Below are positions 36,331 through 46,870 of a DNA stretch of 64,000 nucleotides, piece by piece (position 1 is the stretch's first letter; every line of letters begins with the position of its first letter). Below the pieces are notes generated by a model. That model saw only the letters and a program-made list of their open reading frames with translations. It was not told the origin of the DNA and searched no databases. Source of the DNA: Oscheius sp. JU75 (taxonomy: Eukaryota; Nematoda; Chromadorea; Rhabditida; Rhabditidae); the NCBI GenBank assembly GCA_037178855.1, contig JASJZC010000005.1, positions 8,680,001 to 8,744,000 of the forward strand, written 5' to 3'. Made by a program: the position numbers and the translations under genes.

Positions 36331-36829
36331 AATCTGTCGCAGCTATCCCGCTTTTTACTCGAAAAGTACTCGCTCGCCCTAATTCCTCTTTTAGTAGTTC
36401 AAGTCTTCAAACGTTTTGCTCTCCTCGCCCGAAGGCCAGGAACTTCCGTGGTATAACTGCCTCGCTCGCAGATTTGTTGCATGCACTTTTAAGAACACTT
36501 TTTGAAGTAGGACGATTTATCGAGGTTAAAAGCACTTTTATAAAGTCGATCAACCTACGTTAAATCTAATAAAGTTTTACTGAATTGTCTGTTTTTTTGT
36601 CCAAGCAGATTGTGTCGACTGTCCAGCATTCTTGGGTTAATAATCCAAGCGTGGTGGTTATTTAAGGAAAAAGAAAAAGAAATATACAGACAACAAAAAA
36701 TACCACGGAAGTTCTTGGCCTTCGGGCGAGGAGAGCAAAGCGTCGACACGTTTGAAGACTTGTACTACCAAAAAAGGAATAGGGCGAGCGAGTACTTTTC
36801 GAGTAAGAACCGAGATAACTGTCCGATCT
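36331..36829. repeat. Foldback repeat with ~125-bp inverted arms
   Basis: The left arm (about 36331-36454) and the right arm (about 36700-36829) are inverted copies, including CTCGAAAAGTACTCGCTCGC and CGCCCGAAGGCC, with a few mismatches and small indels. About 245 bp separates them. No coding frame is inside. It is probably a non-autonomous foldback element; target-site duplications are not obvious. Confidence 0.8.
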
Positions 36830-37560
36830 GAGTTACCTGATGAGCAAATGATTTCTGCCAACAGAATCTAGGTCCTTGAGAACCAAAACCCTGGTAGGGC
36901 TTCTGGAGCGTACTTAGTTGCTAAGCTGTGCATCAGGTAATGATGTAACGGCACAAAGCTTCTTGTTCCGCATTTCACATCTTTCTTTACTAAAGCGCAG
37001 TGGTAAAAGCAATTGCGCATTTTTGGGCTACAGCAAACGATACATGAATGGGACAGAAGGTAAAAAGAAATAAGCCGTCAAATACCATGAACGTATGGAT
37101 GCCGATCGTCCCTCTATGCTCATAAAGTACTGTTCACGTTACAGTAGTTCGACTGGATACATACGGACAAGGTGGCCAAGATTTTTCAACATAAAAACAT
37201 CTTACATTTAAGTTTCGAAGCGGCGATGCGAGTAGGAAGGAAGAGAAGATTTTTGAACCGCTGTTGGATACTAAGTGCTATTATCTCTTTTTTTCTCCAT
37301 GTCCGCGGCCTTCTTCTTGCCTACGCAATTTTGAATAAGCACCTGTATTTTTTTCGTTTCGTTTATCGTTTGTTTCACTTTCTGAGCGAAAAGGCTTGCT
37401 AAGCTTTGAATGAATGGCTCACACGCTATTTATAGCGTTCTCTTAGCATCGGAGGGTTGGGGTTCAATTCGAACTTTTTCATAAATCATTCTTGCTCTAT
37501 GCATTGCTCAGAATACTTTACATTAACAATGTACAGATAAAAGAAAGCGGTCGAACGACC
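36830..37560. other. No supported gene
   Basis: Only short open frames without motifs. Part of this may be the 3' flank of the Cys-rich gene. Confidence 0.45.
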
Positions 37561-37567
37561 AGTCTCT

Positions 37568-38280
37568 TTAGCACGAAGAGGCACAGACGTTTCCGCAGGT
37601 CTGGTAGCAGGCGGGGGTGCTGCAGCCGGAGAAGCAGTTGTTGTAGCAGTTTCCACAGTTGTTTCCGTTGTTGTTTCCGACAACGATGATCTGAGGTTGG
37701 GAGTTCCCGCAATAGTTGTTGCACTGATTGTTACAGCCCTGGTAGCACATGGGAGTGGAGCAACCGCTGTAGCACTGGTTCTGGCAAGAGTTGCAAGTGG
37801 GTTGTTGGACGACGATCACTCCCTGAAGTCGGATAATATCTTTCAATAGAAAAGGAAATCAGTAGTTTCATAAGTGAAGAGCAGATTGTCTCTCTTTACT
37901 CAGAGAAATCTACTCTGGTGAACACTTCCAGTAAACTGCCTCAGTCTTTCAGATTGAAATATAATGATAAAGTACTCACTCCGTTTCCACCACACTGGTT
38001 GTTGCAGGTAGGAGCACAGGAGCTGAAGCAGGCTGGAGTAGAGCAAGAGTTCTGGCAGGTGTTGATGCAGGTAGGATAGCAGGAGTTGGAGGACCCGCAG
38101 CAGGAGTTCGAAATACTACCACAGCACTGTCTCTTGGCACGAATGTGCCCTGGGACGACATCAATGACTCCATCAATCTACAGAAATCTTCCTGATATCT
38201 CAGTGGTGAGCTGTTACCTTCGGGAGTTCGGCGGAGACGGTAGCCAGAAGAAAGAGGGAAGCGGAAAGGATGGCGATCAT
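37568..38280 (-). CDS. Secreted cysteine/asparagine-rich repeat protein
   Basis: Exons 38280-38218, 38177-37980 and 37822-37568 are all in phase 0 and give 171 aa. A signal peptide (MIAILSASLFLLATVSA) is followed by a short pro-region ending in AKRQ, a likely Lys-Arg cleavage site. The mature part is made of Cys modules: CSTPACFSSC, CSTPMCYQGC and CSTPACYQTC occur once per block, each with additional CxxxC pairs, separated by a linker (PQIIVVGNNNGNNCG). The even spacing suggests disulphide-bonded units, as in cuticle, eggshell or antimicrobial-type secreted proteins. I cannot assign a family. It is probably expressed at high level, judging from the regular codon choice (TGC/AAC), but this is inference. 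Confidence 0.8.
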
Positions 38281-38639
38281 AAGGCCTTGAGCTTGAGCTG
38301 TGATCTGATCACGGCTCTACGGGTTCTTTTAAACGGACGCCCGAGGGCTGGTCGTTGCCGGAGGGGCGAATGACTCATGGAGTCTGTAAACTTACGGAGT
38401 TGCGAGATAGAGAGGCCGGTTCCCGTTTGGAGAGAGGAGCTCCTTGGACCCTCTCGTCTACAGCACAGACGACCACACGTAAGAGACAAAGAGAGCAAAA
38501 GATCACTCTCAGGAGAACAATATGGTTGGAATGGAACAGGAAAAGAAACAAGGTACAGAAGATCAAAGAACATTATGAGAGTCAACAATGAGGACATAAA
38601 CCTAGATTCTTTCGGAGAAGTTCAACAGTCTTTATGTTG

Positions 38640-39870
38640 AACACGAAAGGATCTATTGTAGAACAAACTGACATTCAACCATGCTCATCACATTGACGTC
38701 TCCAAGGCGTCGTTCCTTTGTCCTGTTTGGATGTGTATAACGACCAAAATATCATAGTAATATCAGAAGTGCGTGTAAAAGTTCGATACGCTGCTGTTGA
38801 TGAACAGCTCAAATCTCTAATCTTGTGGTCTCTTTTTCCTTGTTTTTTTTTTTTTGCACTCCTCCTTGATAATCACCCTCTCGAGCCCAAATCACACTTT
38901 CCTGTCACAGAAGAGCACAATTCGGACCCCCAGAGGGCACATCTGGAAAAGGGCGGTTTTTGTTTGTTTATTTGTTGTCGGTACGCAAGCACCGCGTACG
39001 CAATAAGTAAAGATATGACGAGGTGAGCTATTTGATGTTTGCGATCAAGGAATGTCGTATCTACCTGAGAACTGGAATTCAGTTCCTTACAGCTTCGATG
39101 CATTGGAAATAAAGCACTGTTCCGGTATTTTTTCGCTGAACAGAACTGTTAAAGTTCGTCTCTCTCTCCGGAATTGAACTGACTCCCAGTCGCAAATCAT
39201 AGGTAGCCGGAAATAGAATAGTTTTTATATTTCTTTGTAACAATACATTCCAAAAGTTTCACAATTTTTCGTTTAAGCAGAGTTCTTAAACCTTCTCCTC
39301 TTTTTGCAGACTACCCTTCGGTTTTTTTTCTCCTCCTCATCAGGCATGTTCCCTTTGTTTGTGATCATATTTTTCTCCGTCTGCAAGAGCTGTGTATCTT
39401 TGCCGCCAGAAAATGACATCAGCGTTAAAAGGGGAAGCCCTTAGTTAGAATGTAGCGAAATAGATGACTGTAGTGTGTATCCTTCCAATTTCAGTAGGCG
39501 AAAAACATCGCACGCGGTGATGTCTTTGTATCCACATTAGCTCCAACTACCGTCGATTGCCCCGAAAGTGCTCCTTGACGATGACATCAAAACATTGTTG
39601 CTCTCGTAAAGTATAGAAAATAATTTTCTTCAGGCGCTAGCAGAAAAAAGTTAAAGCCTAGAAGCACAGATCACACTTCCGAGGCACAGCTTTGTTCACC
39701 ATTTGCCCAAGCACTACAGACCGGCTGCTTAGGGCCAGTTGGTGCGGACACCTTCAAAAGTGTTTTCAGCCAATTTTTCAAGGCTGTTTTGACAGGCTGT
39801 AAGGGAGAGCAATTTTCATTTGGTCTTGAACAAAAGCTCGAAATAGGACAACGATTTAAGGTTCTTTTTC
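38640..39870. other. No supported gene
   Basis: Only short open frames occur between the Cys-rich gene and the weak minus-strand gene downstream. Nothing recognisable. Confidence 0.4.
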
Positions 39871-39877
39871 GTTAAGA

Positions 39878-40820
39878 TTAACAGAAATGTGTATAGTTGT
39901 CTGAAAACGAGCTACTTTCAAAGAGATTCTCAGTTTCACATGGATTGAAGAAGAGCCGCTCACGTAACGTGACCCACTCTTTCTCAAACTTGCTTCCAAT
40001 CTGTTTCATTTTGTTCTTGTCTCTCTTCAATGCTGTGGTTATGTTTTCTGCCTGAAACAATAGTTTGAAGGGACAGCAGATGCAATACCATGTCATTAGT
40101 TCAGCCCAGACTGACCCTGTCGTAGTTGATATGGTTCAGACAGTTGGACACAGTGTATTTTATCTGTGAGCCCCTAATTTTTTGTGTAACTTGTACGTCA
40201 TGTTGGGCTTCCTACTGTACCATCTCAGTAACTTTTAGAGGCGCTAGCTAGAGCACCCAAGAGCTCAATGGTTAGGGTAGTAGAGTTGCGAAGAAGCGGC
40301 CCCCGGTTTGAATGGCAATTGACCGAAGATGTTCTTTGCTTCTGTATTAAGTACTATGCATACAAGATATGTTCTGGGTCTTCTGTGATAAGGTATGCAC
40401 ATGAATCGAAGCAGAACATCTTGATCCAACAGTGATTTCCGTTTCTTAACGCCCTTGAGCCGCTACTCTTTGCCGAGATCCAGGCGTTACCTCATCTGGA
40501 AGTACGGCTTATATCCAAAGTATTGACAGCTGTTGAATAAGCATCTAAGTGAAATTTAAAAATCAGAGTTACCACTTACCTGGGTCCGTGCCGTAGTTTG
40601 CCGACAAGAAGTTCCTGTACCTAATCCACTTTTCTTCAAATGTTCGATTTACGAATTGTGACAAATACTGAAAGATGTGGCCTCAGTATCGACAAGACAG
40701 TATCAAGCATCCGAATAAAACAGCGTTTTCCTGGTATAAGTCGCAACACACCTATAAATCATGGACAGAGATGGGAGGAAAAAGAACATAGAAAGAAGAA
40801 TCATCGAATCTTTTGATGCA
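39878..40820 (-). CDS. Possible small secreted protein, structure uncertain
   Basis: A signal-peptide-like start (MILLSMFFFLPSLSMIY, about 40790) can splice to an exon reading YLSQFVNRTFEEKWIRYRN, ending at donor CCAG|GTAAGT (about 40580). A last exon begins AENITTALKRDKNKMKQIG and ends at TAA 39878. The last two exons are out of phase if joined directly, so an exon is missing or the gene is broken. No family is recognised. Confidence 0.3.
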
Positions 40821-41046
40821 ATGAATATGACGCACGCACTTTGAGTGAGAACAGGAGGATCTTGGTAGGCATCTCGTATCAAAGTGGCCACCAAAGATTA
40901 TCACCATTAGAGGTGAATAGCTGAAGAAATTAATGGATCAGTTTCGTTTCTCATCCAGATCCATTCGTGAAGAGAAAAGGATTGCCCAATTCGTAAAACA
41001 CGTTTTAAGAGTTTTTATTGAAACTTCATCATCTATTTTCACTACA

Positions 41047-43106
41047 TCAGTTGACCGGTAGCCATTGATCCAGAGTTTGACGAATGGTGTTACGAGCAGC
41101 GGTGAGTGAAGCAAAGTCATCGCTAGCAGACGGGTACCTGGATAAAATACGTTATTGGTAACACCAATCTTTACATGTCAGCACAGTGAGCTGTTCCAGA
41201 AATGACGACAGGGATGAGTGTGGAATCAGTGCTGGTGAGTTTTCCGAGAGCGTGCCACGGGTCAACGATTCCGTTGGGGAACAGAACCTGGGTGCCCTGA
41301 ACAAACGTTTACATTCTGCAGCTAAATTTGAAATTTACGCTGAACTGGTCGCGTCCTCCGTAGTAGGCGTTGGTCTTGGCGATGGCGGCAGCAACAGAGG
41401 CAGAGTTGTAGGCACTACCGTAGATGTCAGAGCACTGCTGGACATAGTAGTCAACGGGCAGGTTTCCGTTGCCCCCAAACCAGGGACCAGCAGTGGTCGA
41501 GTCAGTGGACTGGTAGTAGCCGAACTCGGTGCAAGTCTGCCAAACCCAAGCGCGGCTGTCAGCAGCCTGGCCGTAGGAGGTGTCCTGCATAAAGCTGATG
41601 AAGTTGTCGTAGCTGATGTCATTGCAGCCGAAGTAGCCGAACTCGACGTTGAAGTATGTGTTGACGCTCTGCATCTTGACCATGGTGCTGGAAGTGTTGC
41701 TGAGGTGGTAGCGACAGATGGCGTGGTCGATGTTGAGCTGGTTGCGGAAAACTCCCTGTAAAATTTCCACTGTGAACTAATCTAATTCTATAGAATGTTG
41801 GAACTGTTAACTTAAGCTAGACTCACCAGAGTTGCGCCCGTACCGCCTAGTTGTTTTGCGACAAAAGAGCAACGTAGGTCAAACAACAAACAATGTGGGC
41901 GCTACTACTTGATACAAGGATAATTAAACTCACAGCATTGTCCCAAGAGTACTGAACGATCTCCATGTAAGGGCTGTAGACCGTCTCCCAGAATGTCTTG
42001 ACCATGTTGGCATTGGAGACGTCGATATCCTGGCACAGGTTGAAGGTCTTCTTCAGTGTAGAGCGTCCAGTAGCTGTCTGGAGAAGCTGCTGAACCTGGT
42101 TGAATCCGGCAGTGACAGAAGCTCCACAGGCAGCGTTGAAGTTGGTGATAGAGTTCTGGACGACCTCGAGGTACTCGACAAAGTCAACCTCAGCCTGAAC
42201 TGGTCCTGAGCTACCGACGGCAGCGAAAATCAGTTCGGGGTGCTTGAGACGAAGCCAGGCAGCCAGTGCTCCTGAGTAGGAGCCTCCGAAAGTGACCCAC
42301 TTGGCGTTGGCGATGGAGGGAGTGCTGGACTTGAGGTAGGTGATGAGGGAGGCAAAGTCTTCGAGAGCCTGAGCAGAGCTCAGGTACTTGAGGTTAGGGG
42401 TAGACATGTCAGCAGTAGGACGAGAGTTTCCGTAGAAACGGTGCTCAGCCAGAACGACGTATGCTCCGTGCTCCTTGGCAAAGGTGGTCCATTCGAGAGT
42501 GGGAGACTCGACCCAGCTGGCGTCTTCGGGGGCTTCTCCTCCGAGCATGAAGAAGACGGGTCCTCCGGGCTTGAACCATTGGTCGTTAACCCAGTAGCGC
42601 TGGAAAATTTACTTTTTTTTGTGAAATTATCGCAGTTGTGAAATCGTGTCAGCATTCATAAAAAGCTTCCCTCGACATTTTCACGTAATGTAACGACATC
42701 CTATCTGTAAAAATTATCACTGCCACGCGACACCCGGCCACTTAACTGATAAGATTCGGAAGCCTTAGAATGACCATTGCGGCCAAGCCCATTTTATGGC
42801 CAGGACCAAAGGCTAAGAAATTAAGATAAAAAGGATCTTACCTGAGAATAGGTGTTGCTGTTGGTGGAGTCAAAGTGGTCGACCTTGTTCTGGAAGAACT
42901 TGGTGGGGACGGATACTCTGTCCTTCGGGTGTTCGACCAGAGGCTTCTGGAGGAAACCGTTGACTGGACGTCCACGGACGAGGTTACGGCGGACGTGGGG
43001 AATTACGGTCGAAAGGCTAATTCCGAGAACAGCTAGAAGAGATGAGTCAAGAATTGAGGAAAACCTCACCCAAGAGACAGAGTAGGACGGAGAGTCGGAG
43101 AGCCAT
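41047..43106 (-). CDS. S28 family serine peptidase (prolyl carboxypeptidase-like, K12H4.7/pcp type)
   Basis: S28 enzymes are secreted or lysosomal serine exopeptidases. Seven exons (43106-43070, 43032-42842, 42599-41930, 41846-41827, 41755-41339, 41296-41175, 41137-41047) are all in phase and give 515 aa, normal for the family. A signal peptide MALRLSVLLCLLA is followed by VDHFDSTNSNTYSQRYWVND. The nucleophile motif GGSYSG, the Asp in NGIVDPWH, and the His in SGTAHCADM form the catalytic triad. Also typical are FFMLGGEAPED and EHRFYGNSRP. Exon 4 is only 20 nt but keeps the frame. TGATAAG motifs lie upstream (43211) and in intron 2 (about 42739), suggesting intestinal GATA-factor control. The enzyme should be active. 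Confidence 0.93.
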
Positions 43107-43208
43107 TGTCCCTAGAGCGGGAGCAAAACACTTCTGAAAAGGGCTACTATCGCGGAGCCGAAGATAAGACGTGATCCATTACGTAAGCCGAACTACCCGA
43201 ACCAACGA

Positions 43209-43217
43209 GCTGATAAG
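43209..43217. promoter_or_regulatory. GATA-type site upstream of the S28 peptidase
   Basis: CTGATAAGA lies about 105 nt upstream of the start codon, and ACTGATAAGA occurs again in intron 2 near 42738. In nematodes TGATAA sites are bound by ELT-2-like intestinal GATA factors. Function here is inferred from the motif and the digestive-type gene. Confidence 0.4.
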
Positions 43218-43347
43218 AACAGTGTTGCCCAGAGGGGATCTAAAACAAAGATGATCGGGAACCATTACGACCAGGATAATATCAAAAAGTTTTACGACCT
43301 TATTGATCTGTCCAAATATTTATTCAAATCACTGGTCAATCCAAATT

Positions 43348-46319
43348 TTAACTGATCACGCAAGCCTTAGACTGTGTGGGTCTATAGTCCAGGCTGGTAA
43401 TGGTTTGTCCACCATCCATATCAATACCAGTCTCCAGTTCGTCGTAGCCTTCAATGCTGTTCACATTAACATCCCTATCTTTGTCAATGATCTCCCACAT
43501 GCTCTTCTTCAAGCTTCGAAGAAGGAAGAAAGTGTCCATTTCGCCCTGAACAGTGAGAGTTTGCTGTAAAGAGAGGTCACTTACTTTGCCCTTGATAAGC
43601 ATTCTTCCACGGCTCTTGAACTCGAATCTTCCTGTCTTATTGGCACAAAGAAAAGTCTGAATAGTTTTAATTACAAATAAAACCATCCGGTATACCTTCT
43701 CACTACAATGGATCTTGCCACCTTGTCCATGTGCTTCAATTTTTGACGCTGTACTGACAGTTTCTCCGAATAGACAGTATCTAAATTAATTTTTGAGACT
43801 AATGAAGCTTATCTTACCTCGGCATTTTGGCACCAACAAACCCGGCAATGATATTTCCAGAATGGATACCAATTCTGACCTCCAGACTCTTCTTGGAAAC
43901 CGGATCGTGAACTGTTCGGGCCTCCCAAAGCATGCCCAGAGCCACGTAGCACATCTTTTCGGCATGACAAGCTATGAAATCTGGGATTCCACCAACGGAC
44001 ATGTAGCTATCTCCGATTGTCTCTACCTTGTAGACCTAAACATTTGATTGTAAAACTACTAAGGATAGCTCACCCCATGAAGGACTACTAGACGATCAAA
44101 TCTGTGGAACAGGTCATTGAGAAGCTGAACAATCTCTTTTGGCTGACAATGAGGTACAATGAACTGAAAGTTGGGGATGTCAGCAAACATGACTGTCGCC
44201 TCCCCGTATTCACCTGAAAATTCTGCTTTTCTGTTTTTAAGAAGTCTTACAGGCATCAATATGTTCTCCATTCATGAGCTGGTTGGCAATAGACTGTGGG
44301 AGCATGTCTTTCAGAATTATGTCAGACTTTGCCTTTTCGCGGTCAAGATCCTTCGCCAATGTTTCGAGCTGTTCATTGTTGGCTTCTAATTGAAGACTGA
44401 AAAATTTGATTTTCTTTTAAAATTTAGAGAGTTCTGACTTGACTTCCACATCAGAGAGGCGTTGCTGATTGAGCAAGATCAAGTCACGGGTTGCATCATG
44501 TAGAGGCATGGCTGAAACGTATATTTCCTCAGGGTTTAGAACAGTTGGCGGCTCCTATAGCTTGCTTGTTTCTTTACAACCTGCTCTGCGGCTCCGAGAC
44601 CGTGCTGCTGCGTTTGCGGCCGTATTACTTCGGCGGGCACAACACAAGGGGATATACAGCGGATTCGTCGAGCTACGGCTGATTGAAGCGGTTCGGAGCA
44701 TGTAGTCCAAACGAGATGTAATCGACCCCGAACCGAGCAAACGCGCTGGCTACATACCAAGTAGCATCAGTCAACACCAATGGCGGGTGATAACCAGCTT
44801 GACCGCTTCCATTTTTTCTTTGCTTGCGATTGGAGTTTATCCGCTCTCCCGCATTGTAACATCTTGGTTGCAGTTTTGGCGGTCGAATAACAACCCAGAG
44901 GACCCAGAGGTCGGTCGCTTCTTAACCTACCAGTCAACCGCATTCCATACTGCAGCAGCTCGTTGATAGAAGTCACGTAGGGTGAGCACAGATAGATCAG
45001 ATGTTTCTGTGATGACAATAGCATCATTTGCCCCTTCAGCTTCAGATGCTGTCCGCTGATAATCGTCTCTCCTTCCTGTTCACTGCAAATATTTCCCAAT
45101 ATACTTAGACAGCAAATGAAATATTCACCTTCCGCGCGTGTCATGTTGCTTTCTGACACTCGAGGGGCTGCATTTGACTTGGAGGACGAAGACGGCATTG
45201 ATGAAGTTGCAAACATTATCAAAATCCAAGGGAATTTGGGGACGACTGATTTCGAAGATTCGGAGCAGTGGGGTTCCAGGGACAAGAAGCTCTTTGGGAA
45301 TGTGGTTGCTAAACAACTTTGTCCGAGGTTTTAAATGAGTCTACTGTAGCTCGTGTCCACATTGAACCAATTTGCACTGCTCGTCGAAAATGACATGGTA
45401 GGGAAGAGCCTCTCCAAAATCGAATGCTGACATTTTTTGACCCTCTTCTGAAACGAATCATTATAACTATCTGAGCAGATTCAGACGTACCACCAAAAAC
45501 TGTAGAGATGGTTGAATGGCTGTCAGCCACAGATTCCCGTCGTTCGTCGCCGCACTGTAATTTCACTATTATTGCAGCTGTTTTCACACACCTTTATCAG
45601 AAAGATGACATGTTCTTCAACTCTTTCACCAACAGCCATCTGAACAGATCTCTGTGTCCGACCGGAGATGGTCATATTGATTTCCATTTGGAACACACGA
45701 GAGGCCACTTCGCGGAGAACCCCTTAAACTCTCGTTTCTGAATAATGATGACCTGGTACCTCTGACAATCGGATAGAGCCCTGGACGACCTGTGAAGTAG
45801 TGAAGAGTAATGGTACCATCCTCATTCTCCTCACAACGGAAGGAGGGTCCTCTCAAGTTGGCTTTGTAGACTACGTGGTCGATGAAGTAGTGGAGTGAGT
45901 CAAGATTGTCGAGGAAGCCCTACAGTGAAGCTTAAACGGTTTTCATACCCTACACTTGCCTTTAAAGTGGGACTCATGCTCCTGACCAGTTCATCCCATC
46001 CAATCTCCATAGTGTATTCGATTAGAAAGGCTCCATACAGTTCCCACACCTGCTCGCGGTTCATCTCTAGAAAAAACTTAATCTCCGGTTTTAGGTTTTA
46101 CTCGTTAGAACAGATACAGCCTCGACGAGCATGTAAGTATCCGCGTCCGAGTAGTAATGATTGACAATGTTTTCCTTTCCAGCCTCAAAACCGGATCGTT
46201 CAATAACCTGCTGCCATAGATCATCTCCATATCTTCGGATAATAAGTTGACGGATGCTCTCATGGATGAAGCCGAACTGAATTGTATCTTAGGGATGGAA
46301 TAGGGGAAACACCGACCAT
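43348..46319 (-). CDS. Soluble guanylate cyclase with H-NOX heme domain (gcy-31..37 type)
   Basis: It makes cGMP; in nematodes this class senses O2/NO in sensory neurons. About 16 exons run from ATG 46319 to TAA 43348. The first exon is ATG alone, then [24 protein letters not shown] features: proximal heme His in [22 protein letters not shown], where the Y-x-S-x-R heme-propionate motif has Thr for Ser. The middle domain has [19 protein letters not shown] and [14 protein letters not shown] linker helix follows ([14 protein letters not shown]). The cyclase domain has VMFADIPNF (metal Asp), [11 protein letters not shown] (Glu for GTP choice, second Asp) and [20 protein letters not shown]. With both Asp present it may work without an alpha partner. 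The intron at 45920-45959 has a GC donor. Confidence 0.92.
44513..44930. other. GC-rich intron of the guanylate cyclase gene, probable old insertion
   Basis: This ~400-nt intron is much longer and more GC-rich than its neighbours, which are about 40 nt. It carries the dispersed core GCGGTTCGGAGCATGTAGT, also found near 3.66 and 4.01 kb. Clear terminal repeats were not found. Confidence 0.4.
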
Positions 46320-46870
46320 TTCGGTAAGCGAAGGTAGGTAGTGAGCATAATTAGGAATGCAGCTCACGCTATGCGTGCCATTAAATGTGTCAGATAAGCT
46401 GAGATGATTGGTAACGAGGGGCAGAGGGGATCGAGCATCTTACAAAATGTGAAGAAAGATTCCTAGTGTCGGATTTTTTTTTCAGCCCACTTGGGAGCGA
46501 CCTTATTACAACATAGGAAGGGACTATGGATAAAGTCCTATCCGGTGAAGCCTACGGCTATACATAACAGGTGAACCAAATCGGTTACTTACAGCAAGTT
46601 GCTCATCACTGATTTTTCCCAATTTTTCATCATGTTTTTACGTATTCAAATTCAAACAAAGCGATTTCCGACATGACATCTTCCGGAACGCCCTCTGGAC
46701 TCGTTTAAATGGCGAAAAACAAGTGTGGCAATCACTCACTGATGACTTCAGAAAGACTAATTTTAACCCTGCGCAAATGCTGAGATCACCTTCTGTCCAC
46801 TGGGTGTAAACTGTACGTGTGAACAACCCTTTGTATCTACTTTTATAGAAGCTGACTGTTTGCCTTGAAT

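Noticed and set aside
37410-37480. Second tRNA-like stretch ending GGGGTTCAATTCGAAC
   Set aside because: T-loop resembles a tRNA but no acceptor stem or D-arm could be folded.
40262-40325. tRNA-like sequence (AGCTCAATGGTTAG ... GGTTTGAATGG)
   Set aside because: The A-box and B-box look partly right but the B-box is off consensus and I could not pair an acceptor stem or anticodon stem. At most a tRNA-derived relic.
41186-41761. 191-codon plus-strand frame rich in Val/Gly/Ala
   Set aside because: Antisense shadow of the S28 peptidase, caused by its codon bias.
44491-44760. Frames on both strands in the GC-rich cyclase intron
   Set aside because: They lie inside an intron, lack motifs, and are explained by high GC.
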